Shown: one piece after another, positions 51,906-59,649 of the stretch
How the letters are laid out: each line of letters begins with the position of its first letter
Position numbering within the stretch: position 1 is the first letter of the stretch
NCBI RefSeq assembly: GCF_017183135.1
Contig: NZ_JADDXW010000007.1
Span: 124,001-188,000 of the forward strand
Source: Aurantimonas marina
GTDB taxonomy: Bacteria > Pseudomonadota > Alphaproteobacteria > Rhizobiales > Rhizobiaceae
Length of the DNA stretch: 64,000 nt
Reading direction: 5' to 3'
Notes under the pieces: model-generated
What the model was told of the DNA's origin: nothing
Database searches by the model: none
The model's input: the letters and a program-made list of their open reading frames with translations, nothing else
Program-made: the position numbers and the translations under genes

Positions 51906-52159
51906 AAGGGCAGTCCGCTTCGGCAAATTCGTCGATCAGCGCGTGGCGTCAGCGGCCGTTGATCTTCTTGCCGGCATCGGAACCTGTGGCGTCGCGGGCG
52001 CCTTGGTGGTTTTGAGGGTCTCACCATCAATGATCGCCGCCAAGGAGACTTGCGGCGCCACCGCGCTCAATGCCGGTTTGGCTGGGCTAAAACGGACGGT
52101 CGGGCGAAGGCGAGGAGGAAAAAGTCCGGCGAGAGGGAATTCGCCAGCCTCGCCGACCA

Positions 52160-53065
52160 CTATCGCATCAAGGCGCCGTAGTGCCGTACGACCTGCGCGG
52201 CCAGCGCATGGCCCTTGCGCGCGGCCTCGACCGGCGGCAGACCGCTGAGGCGGGCGGCGAGATATGCGGCGCTGAAGCTGTCGCCGGCGCCGGTCGTATC
52301 GAGTGGCTGTGTGACCGTTTCGGCGGCGACGTCCTGGCGTTTGTCGGCATAGGCGACGAGAGCCGGATCGCGACCGTCCTTGACCACGACTTCGCCTGCT
52401 CCGAGCCCGAGATAGCGCTCCGCCGTCGCGGCCGGCGAAGCGTCGTCGAAGGCGGCTTCCTCGTCCGGAAAGCTCGGCAGGCAGATGGTCGCGGCGCTGG
52501 CCGCCGCTTCGATCGCGCGGTGCATTTCGGCGGGATCAGGCCAGAGGCGAGGGCGGAGATTGGGGTCGAAGGCAACGGTTTTCCCGGCCGCCTTCGCCGT
52601 GCCGAGTCTTTCGAGCAGCGCAGCCCGGTCAGCGGGGGGCAGGATCGCCAGGGTAATGCCGGAAAAATAGAAGGCATCGCCGGTCCCGATCGCTGCGTCG
52701 AGGTGTTCCGGATCGGCGGCGAGCTGCTTCGCAGCGCTGGTGTCGCGCCAATAGGAGAAGCTGCGCTCGGCGCCGTCCAGATGGATCATGTAGAGACCCG
52801 GCATGGCGCCATCGATGCGCCGCACGCGGTCGGTCTCGATACCGGCATCGGCGAAGAAGCCGAGCATCTCTTCGGATGTCGTGTCGGTGCCGAGCGCGGT
52901 CAGATAGGCGACCCGCCAGTCCGCGCCGAGTTGGCGGCGCAGATACCAGGCGGTGTTGAAGGTGTCGCCGGCAAAGCCCTTACGATAAAGGCCCTGTCCG
53001 GCGGAGGCCAGTTCGATCATGCATTCGCCGATCGAAACCACGCGGCGCATCGGTATGCCGGTCAT
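52160..53065 (-). CDS. kdgK: 2-keto-3-deoxygluconate kinase (PfkB family)
   Basis: The 301-residue sugar kinase shows both PfkB signatures: the early GFAGDTFNTAWYLRR region and the late DTTGAGDSFSAAYLA, whose Asp is the catalytic base. The closeness to bacterial KdgK (SIGECMIELA, FDPNLRPRLW) and its place after uxuA assign it to phosphorylation of 2-keto-3-deoxygluconate to KDPG. ATG 53065 overlaps the uxuA stop (ATGA). The 254-bp gap before 52160 contains nothing I can identify. Confidence 0.9.
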   Translation of the reverse strand: MTGIPMRRVVSIGECMIELASAGQGLYRKGFAGDTFNTAWYLRRQLGADWRVAYLTALGTDTTSEEMLGFFADAGIETDRVRRIDGAMPGLYMIHLDGAERSFSYWRDTSAAKQLAADPEHLDAAIGTGDAFYFSGITLAILPPADRAALLERLGTAKAAGKTVAFDPNLRPRLWPDPAEMHRAIEAAASAATICLPSFPDEEAAFDDASPAATAERYLGLGAGEVVVKDGRDPALVAYADKRQDVAAETVTQPLDTTGAGDSFSAAYLAARLSGLPPVEAARKGHALAAQVVRHYGALMR

Positions 53066-54258
53066 GCGGCGCTCCCTTCGAGGGCTTCGATGGTGGCCAT
53101 GACGCCGCGCAGTTCCGCGAGCCCGCGCATCCGCCCGACCACCGGATAGCCGGGATGCGTGCCCCGGCCGATATCGGAGAGAAGCTCGTGGCCGTGGTCC
53201 GGCCGCATCGGAATCTGCCAGTCGGCGCGCCCCTCGGACCGGCGGCTGCGCTCCTCGGCCATCAGCACGCGTACCAGCGCCACCATGTCGGTGTCGCCGG
53301 CCAGATGGTCGGCCTCCTCGAAGGAGCCGTCGGCATCCTTGGCGACGTTGCGCAGATGCGCAAAATGGATCTTGTCGGCGAAGCGCCTGGCGATGGCCGG
53401 AACGTCGTTGGCCGGATTGGCGCCCAGCGAGCCCGAGCAAAGCGTCAGGCCGTTGGAAGGGGAGGGGACGGCGTCGAGCACGAAGGCGATGTCCTCGGCA
53501 TTGGAGACGATGCGCGGCAGGCCGAACAGCGATCGCGGCGGATCGTCGGGATGGACGCAAAGGCGCATGCCGGCCGCCTCTGCGGTGGGGACGACCGCTT
53601 CGAGAAAGCGAACGAAGTTGGCGCGCACGTCGTCGCGGGTCACGCCGTCATAGCGCTTCAGGATCTCCCGGAGCCCCAGTACGTCGTAGCGCGCATAGGC
53701 GCCGGGCAGGCCAGCCATGATGGCGGCGAGGAGCCGGTCGTGATCGGCCGAATCCGAGGCGTCGAACCAGGCCCTGGCGCGCGTCAGGACCTCGGGCGAG
53801 ACCTCTTCCTCGGCGCCCGGCCGTTCCAGCATGAACACGTCGAAGGCGGCGTATTCGTGCAGGTTGAAGCGCAGGCTGGTGCCGCCGCCGGGAACCGGCG
53901 CGGCGAGTTCGGTGCGCGTCCAGTCGAGCAGCGGCATGAAATTGTAGCAGACGGTCCGGATGCCGCAGGCGGCGAGATGGCGCAGCGATTGGCGATAGGT
54001 CTCGAACAGCGGTTCGAGATCGCCGTCGCCGAGCTTGATGCGCTCGTGGACCGGCAGGCTTTCGACGACCTCCCAGGTCAGGCCGAGCGACGTGTCCGCC
54101 TCGATCAGCGCCTTGCGTGTCTCGATCGCTTCGACTGTCCAGACCTCGCCATAGGAAATCTCGTGCAGCGCATTGACGACGCCGCGCGCTCCAGTCTGGC
54201 GTATTTCGCTCAGAGCGATCCTGTCGGCCGGCCCGAACCAGCGCCATGTTTCCTGCAT
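53062..54258 (-). CDS. uxuA: Mannonate dehydratase
   Basis: The 398-residue protein matches UxuA, which dehydrates D-mannonate to 2-keto-3-deoxygluconate with a divalent metal. Landmarks are WRWFGPADRIALSEIRQTGA at the N-terminus, CYNFMPLLDWTRT, RLCVHPDDPPRSLFGLPRI and the metal-binding FAHLRNV and RPDHGHELL segments. Length is normal for the family. It lies between the regulator and kdgK, all reading left. Confidence 0.95.
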   Translation of the reverse strand: MQETWRWFGPADRIALSEIRQTGARGVVNALHEISYGEVWTVEAIETRKALIEADTSLGLTWEVVESLPVHERIKLGDGDLEPLFETYRQSLRHLAACGIRTVCYNFMPLLDWTRTELAAPVPGGGTSLRFNLHEYAAFDVFMLERPGAEEEVSPEVLTRARAWFDASDSADHDRLLAAIMAGLPGAYARYDVLGLREILKRYDGVTRDDVRANFVRFLEAVVPTAEAAGMRLCVHPDDPPRSLFGLPRIVSNAEDIAFVLDAVPSPSNGLTLCSGSLGANPANDVPAIARRFADKIHFAHLRNVAKDADGSFEEADHLAGDTDMVALVRVLMAEERSRRSEGRADWQIPMRPDHGHELLSDIGRGTHPGYPVVGRMRGLAELRGVMATIEALEGSAA

Positions 54259-54270
54259 ATATACCTCTTG

Positions 54271-55011
54271 CTATCCGTCCCCGTCCGGCGCCAGGCCGTT
54301 TGGCGATCCATCGCCCGTATCGTCGAAAAACTGGTCGAACTCGTGCTTGAGCCGCACCAGATGGTCGTTGATGCGCGATAGATGGAGCCGCGTCGCGGAT
54401 TCGGCGGCGTCCGCGTCGCGTGCCTTCAGCGCGTCGAAGATCGCCAGATGGTCCTCGTAAACGGCGGGCTGGCCGAAGGCGAGCGAGAGGAAGCGGGTGC
54501 GATCCATCTGCGCCTTCTTCTCGTCGATCAGGTCCCAGGCGAAGTCGCAGCCGGCACCCTCGGCGATGATCCTGTGGAAGTCATCGTCCAGCCGGTGAAA
54601 CTCCTGGCGGTCGTCGGCCACCTGCGCCGCCCGCTGGTCCTTCAGATTGTCCGTCAGCCGCTCGATCAGCGGGCCTGTGTCGCGAGCGCAGGCTTTGCTC
54701 ACGACCGCCACCTCGAGCGCCTCGCGTATGAAGCGGGCGTTGAGCACTTCGCGTACCGAAATCTTGACCACTTCGGTCCGACGCTGCGGCTGGATCTTCA
54801 GGTAGCCGACCCGCCCGAGACGGAGGAACGCTTCGCGCACCGGCTGGCGGGAGACGCCCATGTGACGAGCGATCTCGGCCTCGGAAATTCGCGTTCCCGG
54901 TGACAGGCGTAGTTCCAGGATCGCGCGACGCAAATCATGGAACACTGCCTCGGCGATCGTCCCGCGGGCGGGCAGCATCGGTGTGTTCGGAAAGGCGGTT
55001 TCGAGCGACAT
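54271..55011 (-). CDS. FadR-subfamily GntR regulator of the hexuronate genes
   Basis: The 246-residue regulator has a winged helix (about 15-85: ISEAEIARHMGVSRQPVREA) and an FCD domain (about 95-225). It is the first gene of the leftward regulator-uxuA-kdgK unit, divergent from uxaC, the usual place for a uronate repressor such as UxuR/ExuR. ATG 55011 has GAGGAAG upstream; the longer open frame lies antisense over uxaC. The inverted repeat at 55041-55057 is its likely operator. Confidence 0.9.
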   Translation of the reverse strand: MSLETAFPNTPMLPARGTIAEAVFHDLRRAILELRLSPGTRISEAEIARHMGVSRQPVREAFLRLGRVGYLKIQPQRRTEVVKISVREVLNARFIREALEVAVVSKACARDTGPLIERLTDNLKDQRAAQVADDRQEFHRLDDDFHRIIAEGAGCDFAWDLIDEKKAQMDRTRFLSLAFGQPAVYEDHLAIFDALKARDADAAESATRLHLSRINDHLVRLKHEFDQFFDDTGDGSPNGLAPDGDG

Positions 55012-55040
55012 GGCTTCCTCTTGACTCGCTTTGGATACTA

Positions 55041-55057
55041 CCATACCAGTTTTATGG
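55041..55057. promoter_or_regulatory. Candidate operator CCATA-N7-TATGG between the regulator and uxaC
   Basis: CCATA (55041-55045) and TATGG (55053-55057) form an exact inverted repeat with a 7-base spacer, 30 bp from the regulator start and 27 bp before the uxaC ATG. The 72-bp divergent gap must hold both promoters, so a repressor bound here would block both. It has the half-site style of GntR-family operators, but the match is by eye. Confidence 0.45.
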
Positions 55058-55083
55058 CAAGCTCGCCCTGCGCGAAGGACACG

Positions 55084-56490
55084 ATGGCGCTTCTGAACCC
55101 CGACAGGCTGTTTCCGGCGGAGGAGAAAACCCACTCCGTGGCGCGCGCGCTCTACGAAACGGTGCGCTCGCTGCCGATCGTCAGTCCGCACGGTCACACC
55201 GATCCGCGTTGGTTCGCCGAGAACGAGGCGTTTCCCGACCCCGCCCGGCTGTTCGTGACGCCCGATCATTATATCTTCCGGATGCTGGTCTCGCAGGGCG
55301 TGTCGCTCGCCGACCTCGGCGTGCCCTCGGCCGACGGAACGCCGGTCGAGACGGATGGGCGCGCCATCTGGCGCCGCTTCGCCGGCCACTATCATCTCTT
55401 CCGCGGCACGCCGACCCGGCTGTGGCTGGACCATGCCTTCGAGACGTTGTTCGACCTCGACATCCGGCTGTCGGCGGAGACGGCGGATCACTATTACGAT
55501 CGCATCGCCGACTATCTGCGGCGCAAGGAGTTTCGGCCGCGCGCGCTGTTCGAGCGGTTCGACATCGAGGTCATGGCCACCACCGAGAGCGCGCTCGACG
55601 ACCTCGCTTGGCACCGCACGATCCGCGACAGCGGCTGGACCGGCCGCGTCGTCACGACGTATCGTCCGGACGCGGTCGTCGACCCGGATTTCAACGGCTT
55701 TGCCGACAATCTCGTCCGCTTCGGCGAGATCACCCGTTGTGACACAACGTGTTTCGCCGGCTATCTCGACGCCCATCGCGTCCGGCGGGCGTTTTTCCGC
55801 GAGCACGGCGCCACCGCCACCGACCACGGCCATCCGACGGCGCTGACGGCCACCCTTTCACCCGCCGAAGCCGAGGCCCTTTATGGCCGTGTGCGCGGCG
55901 GCCAAGCTTCGGCGGCCGACCGTGAGCTGTTCCGCGCCCAGATGCTGACCGAGATGGCGCGGCTGTCGGTTGAGGACGGCATGGTCATGCAGATCCATGC
56001 CGGCTCATGGCGCAATCATTCGGACCAGATCGCCGCCCGGTTCGGCCGCGACAAGGGTTTCGACATCCCGCAGCCGACCAACTACGTCGCGGCGCTGAAG
56101 CCGCTGCTTGACGCGGTCGGGCTGGAGCCGGGCCTGACGATCATCCTCTTCACCCTCGACGAGACCGTCTATTCGCGGGAACTGGCGCCGCTGGCCGGTG
56201 TCTATCCTTGCCTGAGGCTCGGCCCGCCCTGGTGGTTCCACGATTCTCCCGAGGGGATGAAGCGGTTCCGCGAACAGGCCACTGAGACAGCCGGCTTCTA
56301 CAACACCGTTGGTTTCAACGACGACACTCGCGCTTTCTGCTCGATTCCCGCCCGCCACGATGTCGCCCGGCGGGTCGACTGCGCGTATCTTGCCGATCTG
56401 GTGACGACCGGACGCCTCGCCGAGGACGAGGCGTTCGAGGTGGCATACGATCTGGCCTACCGCCTCGCCAAAGAGGCCTACAGGCTCTGA
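55084..56490 (+). CDS. uxaC: Glucuronate (uronate) isomerase
   Basis: The 468-residue enzyme converts D-glucuronate to D-fructuronate (and galacturonate to tagaturonate). Family landmarks are PIVSPHGHTDPRWFAEN (metal-binding histidines), DHYIFRMLVSQG, MVMQIHAGSWRNHS and PPWWFHDSPEGMKRFRE. Length is typical. ATG 55084 has GAAGGA upstream; longer frames run into the divergent promoter. Its stop coincides with the start of a stranded DctM fragment, after which uxuB follows. Confidence 0.95.
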   Translation: MALLNPDRLFPAEEKTHSVARALYETVRSLPIVSPHGHTDPRWFAENEAFPDPARLFVTPDHYIFRMLVSQGVSLADLGVPSADGTPVETDGRAIWRRFAGHYHLFRGTPTRLWLDHAFETLFDLDIRLSAETADHYYDRIADYLRRKEFRPRALFERFDIEVMATTESALDDLAWHRTIRDSGWTGRVVTTYRPDAVVDPDFNGFADNLVRFGEITRCDTTCFAGYLDAHRVRRAFFREHGATATDHGHPTALTATLSPAEAEALYGRVRGGQASAADRELFRAQMLTEMARLSVEDGMVMQIHAGSWRNHSDQIAARFGRDKGFDIPQPTNYVAALKPLLDAVGLEPGLTIILFTLDETVYSRELAPLAGVYPCLRLGPPWWFHDSPEGMKRFREQATETAGFYNTVGFNDDTRAFCSIPARHDVARRVDCAYLADLVTTGRLAEDEAFEVAYDLAYRLAKEAYRL

Positions 56491-56492
56491 CC

Positions 56493-56651
56493 ACCGGCGC
56501 CGCACTCTTCGCCGGCTGCGCCGTCGGCCGCATCTCGGTCCGGCAAGCGGTGGGCACGATCTCGCCGTTCTACGGCGCCGAAGTGCCGGTATTGGGCCTC
56601 GTCACCTACGTCCCAGCGGTTTTGCTGTGGCTTCCGTCCTTGTTCAAGTGA
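56493..56651 (+). pseudogene. C-terminal fragment of a TRAP large permease (DctM)
   Basis: Read in the frame beginning at 56493, the sequence encodes 52 residues including TGAALFAGCAVGRISVRQAV, then GLVTYVPAVLLWLPSLFK and a stop. This aligns with the end of the intact DctM at 48351-49628 (VGTCLFVGCAVGKVRIEDAV, LLVTYVPGFSMWLPGLF). There is no start codon or upstream part. It directly abuts the uxaC stop and ends 5 bp before uxuB, so a deletion seems to have removed most of a TRAP transporter between the two genes. Confidence 0.85.
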
Positions 56652-56656
56652 GCTCC

Positions 56657-58174
56657 ATGTCCCGCCTTTCCTACAAGACGCTGGAGAATTTGCCGCCGGC
56701 GGTCGCTCGCCCCTCCTACGATCCGCGCGTCACGACCGCCGGCATAGTCCACCTCGGCGTCGGCGCGTTCCACCGCGCCCACCAGGCGGTCTATCTCGAC
56801 GATCTGCTGGCAAGGGATCCGCAATGGGCGATCGCCGGTGCCTCGCTCCGCCGGGCCGACATGCGCGATGCGCTGGCGCCGCAGGACAATCTCTACACCG
56901 TGGCGATCCGCTCGGGCGAGGCGACGCGGCTGCGGGTGATCGGCTCGCTGAAGATGATCCTCGTCGCGCCGGAAGATCCGGAGGCGCTGCTTGCCGCGCT
57001 GTGCGATCCGGCGATCCGCATCGTCTCGCTGACCGTCACCGAAAAGGGCTATTGCCACGATCCGGCGACCGGTGATCTCGATCCGGACCATCCCGACATC
57101 ACGGCCGATCTCGATGCGCCGATGCGCCCGACATCGGCGCCGGGGCTTCTCGCCGAGTCGCTGCGCCGCCGCAGGGCCGCAGGCATCGTGCCGTTCACGG
57201 TGATGCCCTGCGACAATCTTCCCGAGAACGGGCCGACGGCGCACCGGATCGTCACGCAATATGCCGCGCTCCGCGACGGCGGCCTCGCCGGTTTTATCGA
57301 GCGCGACGTCGCCTTTGCGGGGACCATGGTCGATCGCATCGTGCCGGCGACCAGCGAGGACGACATCACCCAAATTTCCGCGGCGCTCGGTGTCGCGGAT
57401 GCGTGGCCGGTCGCTACCGAACCGTTCAGCCAATGGGTGATCGAGGATCGCTTTCCCACCGGACGGCCCGACTTCGCGTCCGTCGGTGCCGAGATGGTCA
57501 CCGACGTCGAGCCCTATGAGCGCATGAAGCTCAGAATGCTCAACGGCGCCCATTCGACGCTGGCCTATCTGGGCTACCTCGCCGGCTACGAGACGGTCTC
57601 CGAAACGATGGCCGACCCGGCCTATGAGCGGCTCGTCCGGGATCTGATGACAGACGAGGTGATGCCGACGCTGGAGATGCCGGGCACCGACCTTGCCGCC
57701 TATCGCGACGCGCTGATCGCCCGCTTCCACAATCCGGCGCTCCAGCATCGTACTTGGCAGATCGCCATGGACGGTTCGCAGAAACTGCCGCAGCGGCTTT
57801 TGGGAACGATCCGCCACCGGCTTGCAAGGGGGGAGGCGGTGGACCGGCTGGCGCTCGGCGTCGCGGCCTGGATGCGCTATGCCACCGGCATCGACGAAAC
57901 CGGCGCACCGATCGACGTGAAGGACCCGCTGGCCGGACGGTTGCGCGCCATCGGCGACGAAGCGGGGCGCGACCCGGCGAAGCTCGCCGCCGCCTATCTC
58001 GGCGTCGAGGCGGTGTTTGGCCGTGACCTGAGCGACCACCCGGAATTCGTGCGCGCGGTGACCGCCGCGCTCGCCTCGCTTTTCCAACGCGGTGCGGCGG
58101 CGACCGTGGCGGCTATGATGCGGCCTTCGACTTTTCCGATCGCCGCGTCCAGTCCAAGGCGGCCCGATCCATGA
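56657..58174 (+). CDS. uxuB: Mannitol dehydrogenase family protein, probable fructuronate reductase
   Basis: The 505-residue polyol-specific long-chain dehydrogenase has the NAD-binding VHLGVGAFHRAHQAVYLDDL near residue 35 and the catalytic K-x4-N-x2-H motif in MKLRMLNGAHSTLAYLGY. Members reduce fructuronate, tagaturonate or mannitol-type polyols. With uxaC upstream and uxuA divergent, fructuronate reductase (giving mannonate) is the best call. It overlaps the next, broken gene by ATGA. Confidence 0.88.
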   Translation: MSRLSYKTLENLPPAVARPSYDPRVTTAGIVHLGVGAFHRAHQAVYLDDLLARDPQWAIAGASLRRADMRDALAPQDNLYTVAIRSGEATRLRVIGSLKMILVAPEDPEALLAALCDPAIRIVSLTVTEKGYCHDPATGDLDPDHPDITADLDAPMRPTSAPGLLAESLRRRRAAGIVPFTVMPCDNLPENGPTAHRIVTQYAALRDGGLAGFIERDVAFAGTMVDRIVPATSEDDITQISAALGVADAWPVATEPFSQWVIEDRFPTGRPDFASVGAEMVTDVEPYERMKLRMLNGAHSTLAYLGYLAGYETVSETMADPAYERLVRDLMTDEVMPTLEMPGTDLAAYRDALIARFHNPALQHRTWQIAMDGSQKLPQRLLGTIRHRLARGEAVDRLALGVAAWMRYATGIDETGAPIDVKDPLAGRLRAIGDEAGRDPAKLAAAYLGVEAVFGRDLSDHPEFVRAVTAALASLFQRGAAATVAAMMRPSTFPIAASSPRRPDP

Positions 58175-59117
58175 CGATCGCCCGCGTCTCCAAAGGCTTC
58201 ACGCAGCAGGAGCCGATCCCCGAGGTCGGCATCGCGGCGGCGATCGAGGTGATGCGCTCGGGGCGACGTCACCGCTACAACGAAGTGCCCGGCGAGGAAT
58301 CGCAGGTGTCCGCGCTGGAGCGGGAACTGGCGGAGTGGCAGGGCAGCGCATATGCGCTGGCCCGCAGTTCGGGCGGGGCGGCGCTTCGCATCGCGATGCG
58401 CGCGGCGGGGATCGGCGCGGGCGACGTTGTTCTGACCAACGTCTTCACGTTGGCGCCGGTGCCGGGCGCGATCGTGACGGTCGGGCAAGACCCGTGCTGA
58501 TCGAGATCACCGAAGATCTGCGGATGGATCTGGACGATTTCACGGCGAAGATCGCCAAGCATCGTCTGGCGGCGGTCATGGCTTCGCACATGCGCGGGCA
58601 TCCGCGCGACATGGACTGGCTCACCGTCATCTGCGCGGAGGCCGATGTGCCGCTGTTCGAGGATTGCGCGCAGTACCATGGGCGCCAGGTGGAGCGGTCG
58701 GCGCAGCGGCTCCTTCGGGCTCGCCGGAGCCTTCAGTTCTCAGATCTACAAGCATCTGAACTCGGGCGAGGGCGGGTTTCTCGTGTCGGATGGCGCCGAT
58801 TTCATGGCGCGCGCGATCATACTGTGGGGATCCTACATGCTCTATGCCCGGCATGGCGCCGCGCCGTCGGAGGATCACTTTCGTCAAGCGCGCCTCGACA
58901 TGCCGAATACCTCGGCACGGATGGACAATCTGCGTGCCGCGTTGCTGCAGCCCCAGTTGGCGCAAATAGAAGATGCGATCAGCCGCTGAACGACCGATAT
59001 CGCGCGACCGCCGACGTCCTGGCCACCTGCCCACAAATTGTGATGCCGATCCGGCCCGCGCGGGAAGCTTTTGTCGGCAGCTCGATTCAGAGGCCGGCTT
59101 GGTGCGCCGGGGGGTGA
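58171..59117 (+). pseudogene. Frameshifted DegT/DnrJ/EryC1 aminotransferase family gene
   Basis: Three frames together read as one DegT-type PLP enzyme. 58171 to about 58490 encodes the N-terminus (ARSSGGAALRIAMRAAGIG). The frame then shifts (stop at 58498-58500) to LIEITEDLRMDLDDFTAKIA, ending with PLFEDCAQ. A second shift near 58671 restores GSFGLAGAFSSQIYKHLNSG (PLP-lysine region) to 58989, and a third near 58985 leads to LNDRYRATADVLATCPQIV and REAFVGSSIQ. Single-base indels explain each shift. The C-terminus is missing. It is non-functional unless these are sequencing errors. Confidence 0.85.
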
Positions 59118-59220
59118 CGCTCGACGGCGCGAAACTATCCTACTTGTCACCCTGCTGTTACAGGGAGGGTCGGATTTTCCACCGAGGACTACGTCGGATC
59201 AGTGGTTTAGATAAAAAACG

Positions 59221-59242
59221 GGGTAGAATCCCCTCTCCGCCA
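59221..59242 (+). repeat. tRNA-Ser 3'-end-like sequence (candidate right attachment site)
   Basis: GGGG-TAGAAT-CCCC-TCTCCGCCA resembles the T-arm and 3' acceptor of the tRNA-Ser gene at 25614-25703; the last 13 bases, including CCA, are identical. No matching 5' half of a tRNA is present upstream, so it is a fragment. Lying just after a decayed gene, it fits an attachment-site remnant at the right end of an island. Confidence 0.6.
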
Positions 59243-59649
59243 TTGAAAATCCCATAAGCATCGGTGGGTTCTGTCAGCGCCAGCCGTAACGGAAAACTGC
59301 CTCTCTGAGTCGGGGAGGAGATGTGTAGCGCGCAAAATCATGTGCACACGCGCGCAACTTCAAATGCACCCCGTTTCCCGCGTCGTCTAATCTTTTCGAC
59401 GCGGTTTGAAGGGCACTGGCGAAAGTTGTTTAGTACCACGTCGACCGACTCGCCGTTCGGCCTGCTGACAAGATCAAAGGGCTGCAGTTTCACACGGCTT
59501 TCACGGTCGGATCAAGGATATGCTGCGGAGCCGGTCTGGTTGAGCCGGTAGCGCGGAACACCAGTGCAAACCTTTCGTCGGCACAGAACCCGCGCCAGCA
59601 TCCGAGGCGCCTTCTCGCGGCCGACCGAGTTGGCGTGATAGGGCGTGGT
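59243..59649. other. 407-bp non-coding stretch right of the tRNA-like fragment
   Basis: No credible gene is seen. Short open frames here lack ribosome binding sites and recognisable content. The stretch separates the tRNA-like fragment from the stop of the leftward TRAP operon and should contain that operon's terminator, but I see no strong hairpin with a T-run. Confidence 0.5.

Larger units (their letters stand above)
25691..59242. mobile_element. Putative genomic island in tRNA-Ser
   Basis: The last 13 bases of the tRNA gene (CCCCTCTCCGCCA, 25691-25703) recur at 59230-59242, preceded there by a T-arm-like GGGG-TAGAAT-CCCC. The roughly 33.5 kb between consists almost wholly of accessory catabolic and transport operons, with pseudogenes close to the right end. 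This is the usual pattern of an element integrated in a tRNA 3' end. No integrase or other mobility gene is present, so the element would be defective or much rearranged, and the right repeat is imperfect. Confidence 0.45.

Noticed and set aside
51906-52159. Possible gene remnant between the SDR and kdgK
   Set aside because: One plus frame ends EFASLADHYRIKAP and looks protein-like, but it is short, has no start and no family I recognise, and runs into the kdgK 3' end. Not enough to call.
59161-59242. A complete second tRNA-Ser at 59.2 kb
   Set aside because: Only the T-arm and 3' end are present; upstream bases do not form a matching acceptor 5' strand, D-arm or anticodon arm.
59321-59551. 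76-residue open frame after the tRNA-like fragment
   Set aside because: No ribosome binding site, no recognisable content, and cysteine/serine-rich random composition.
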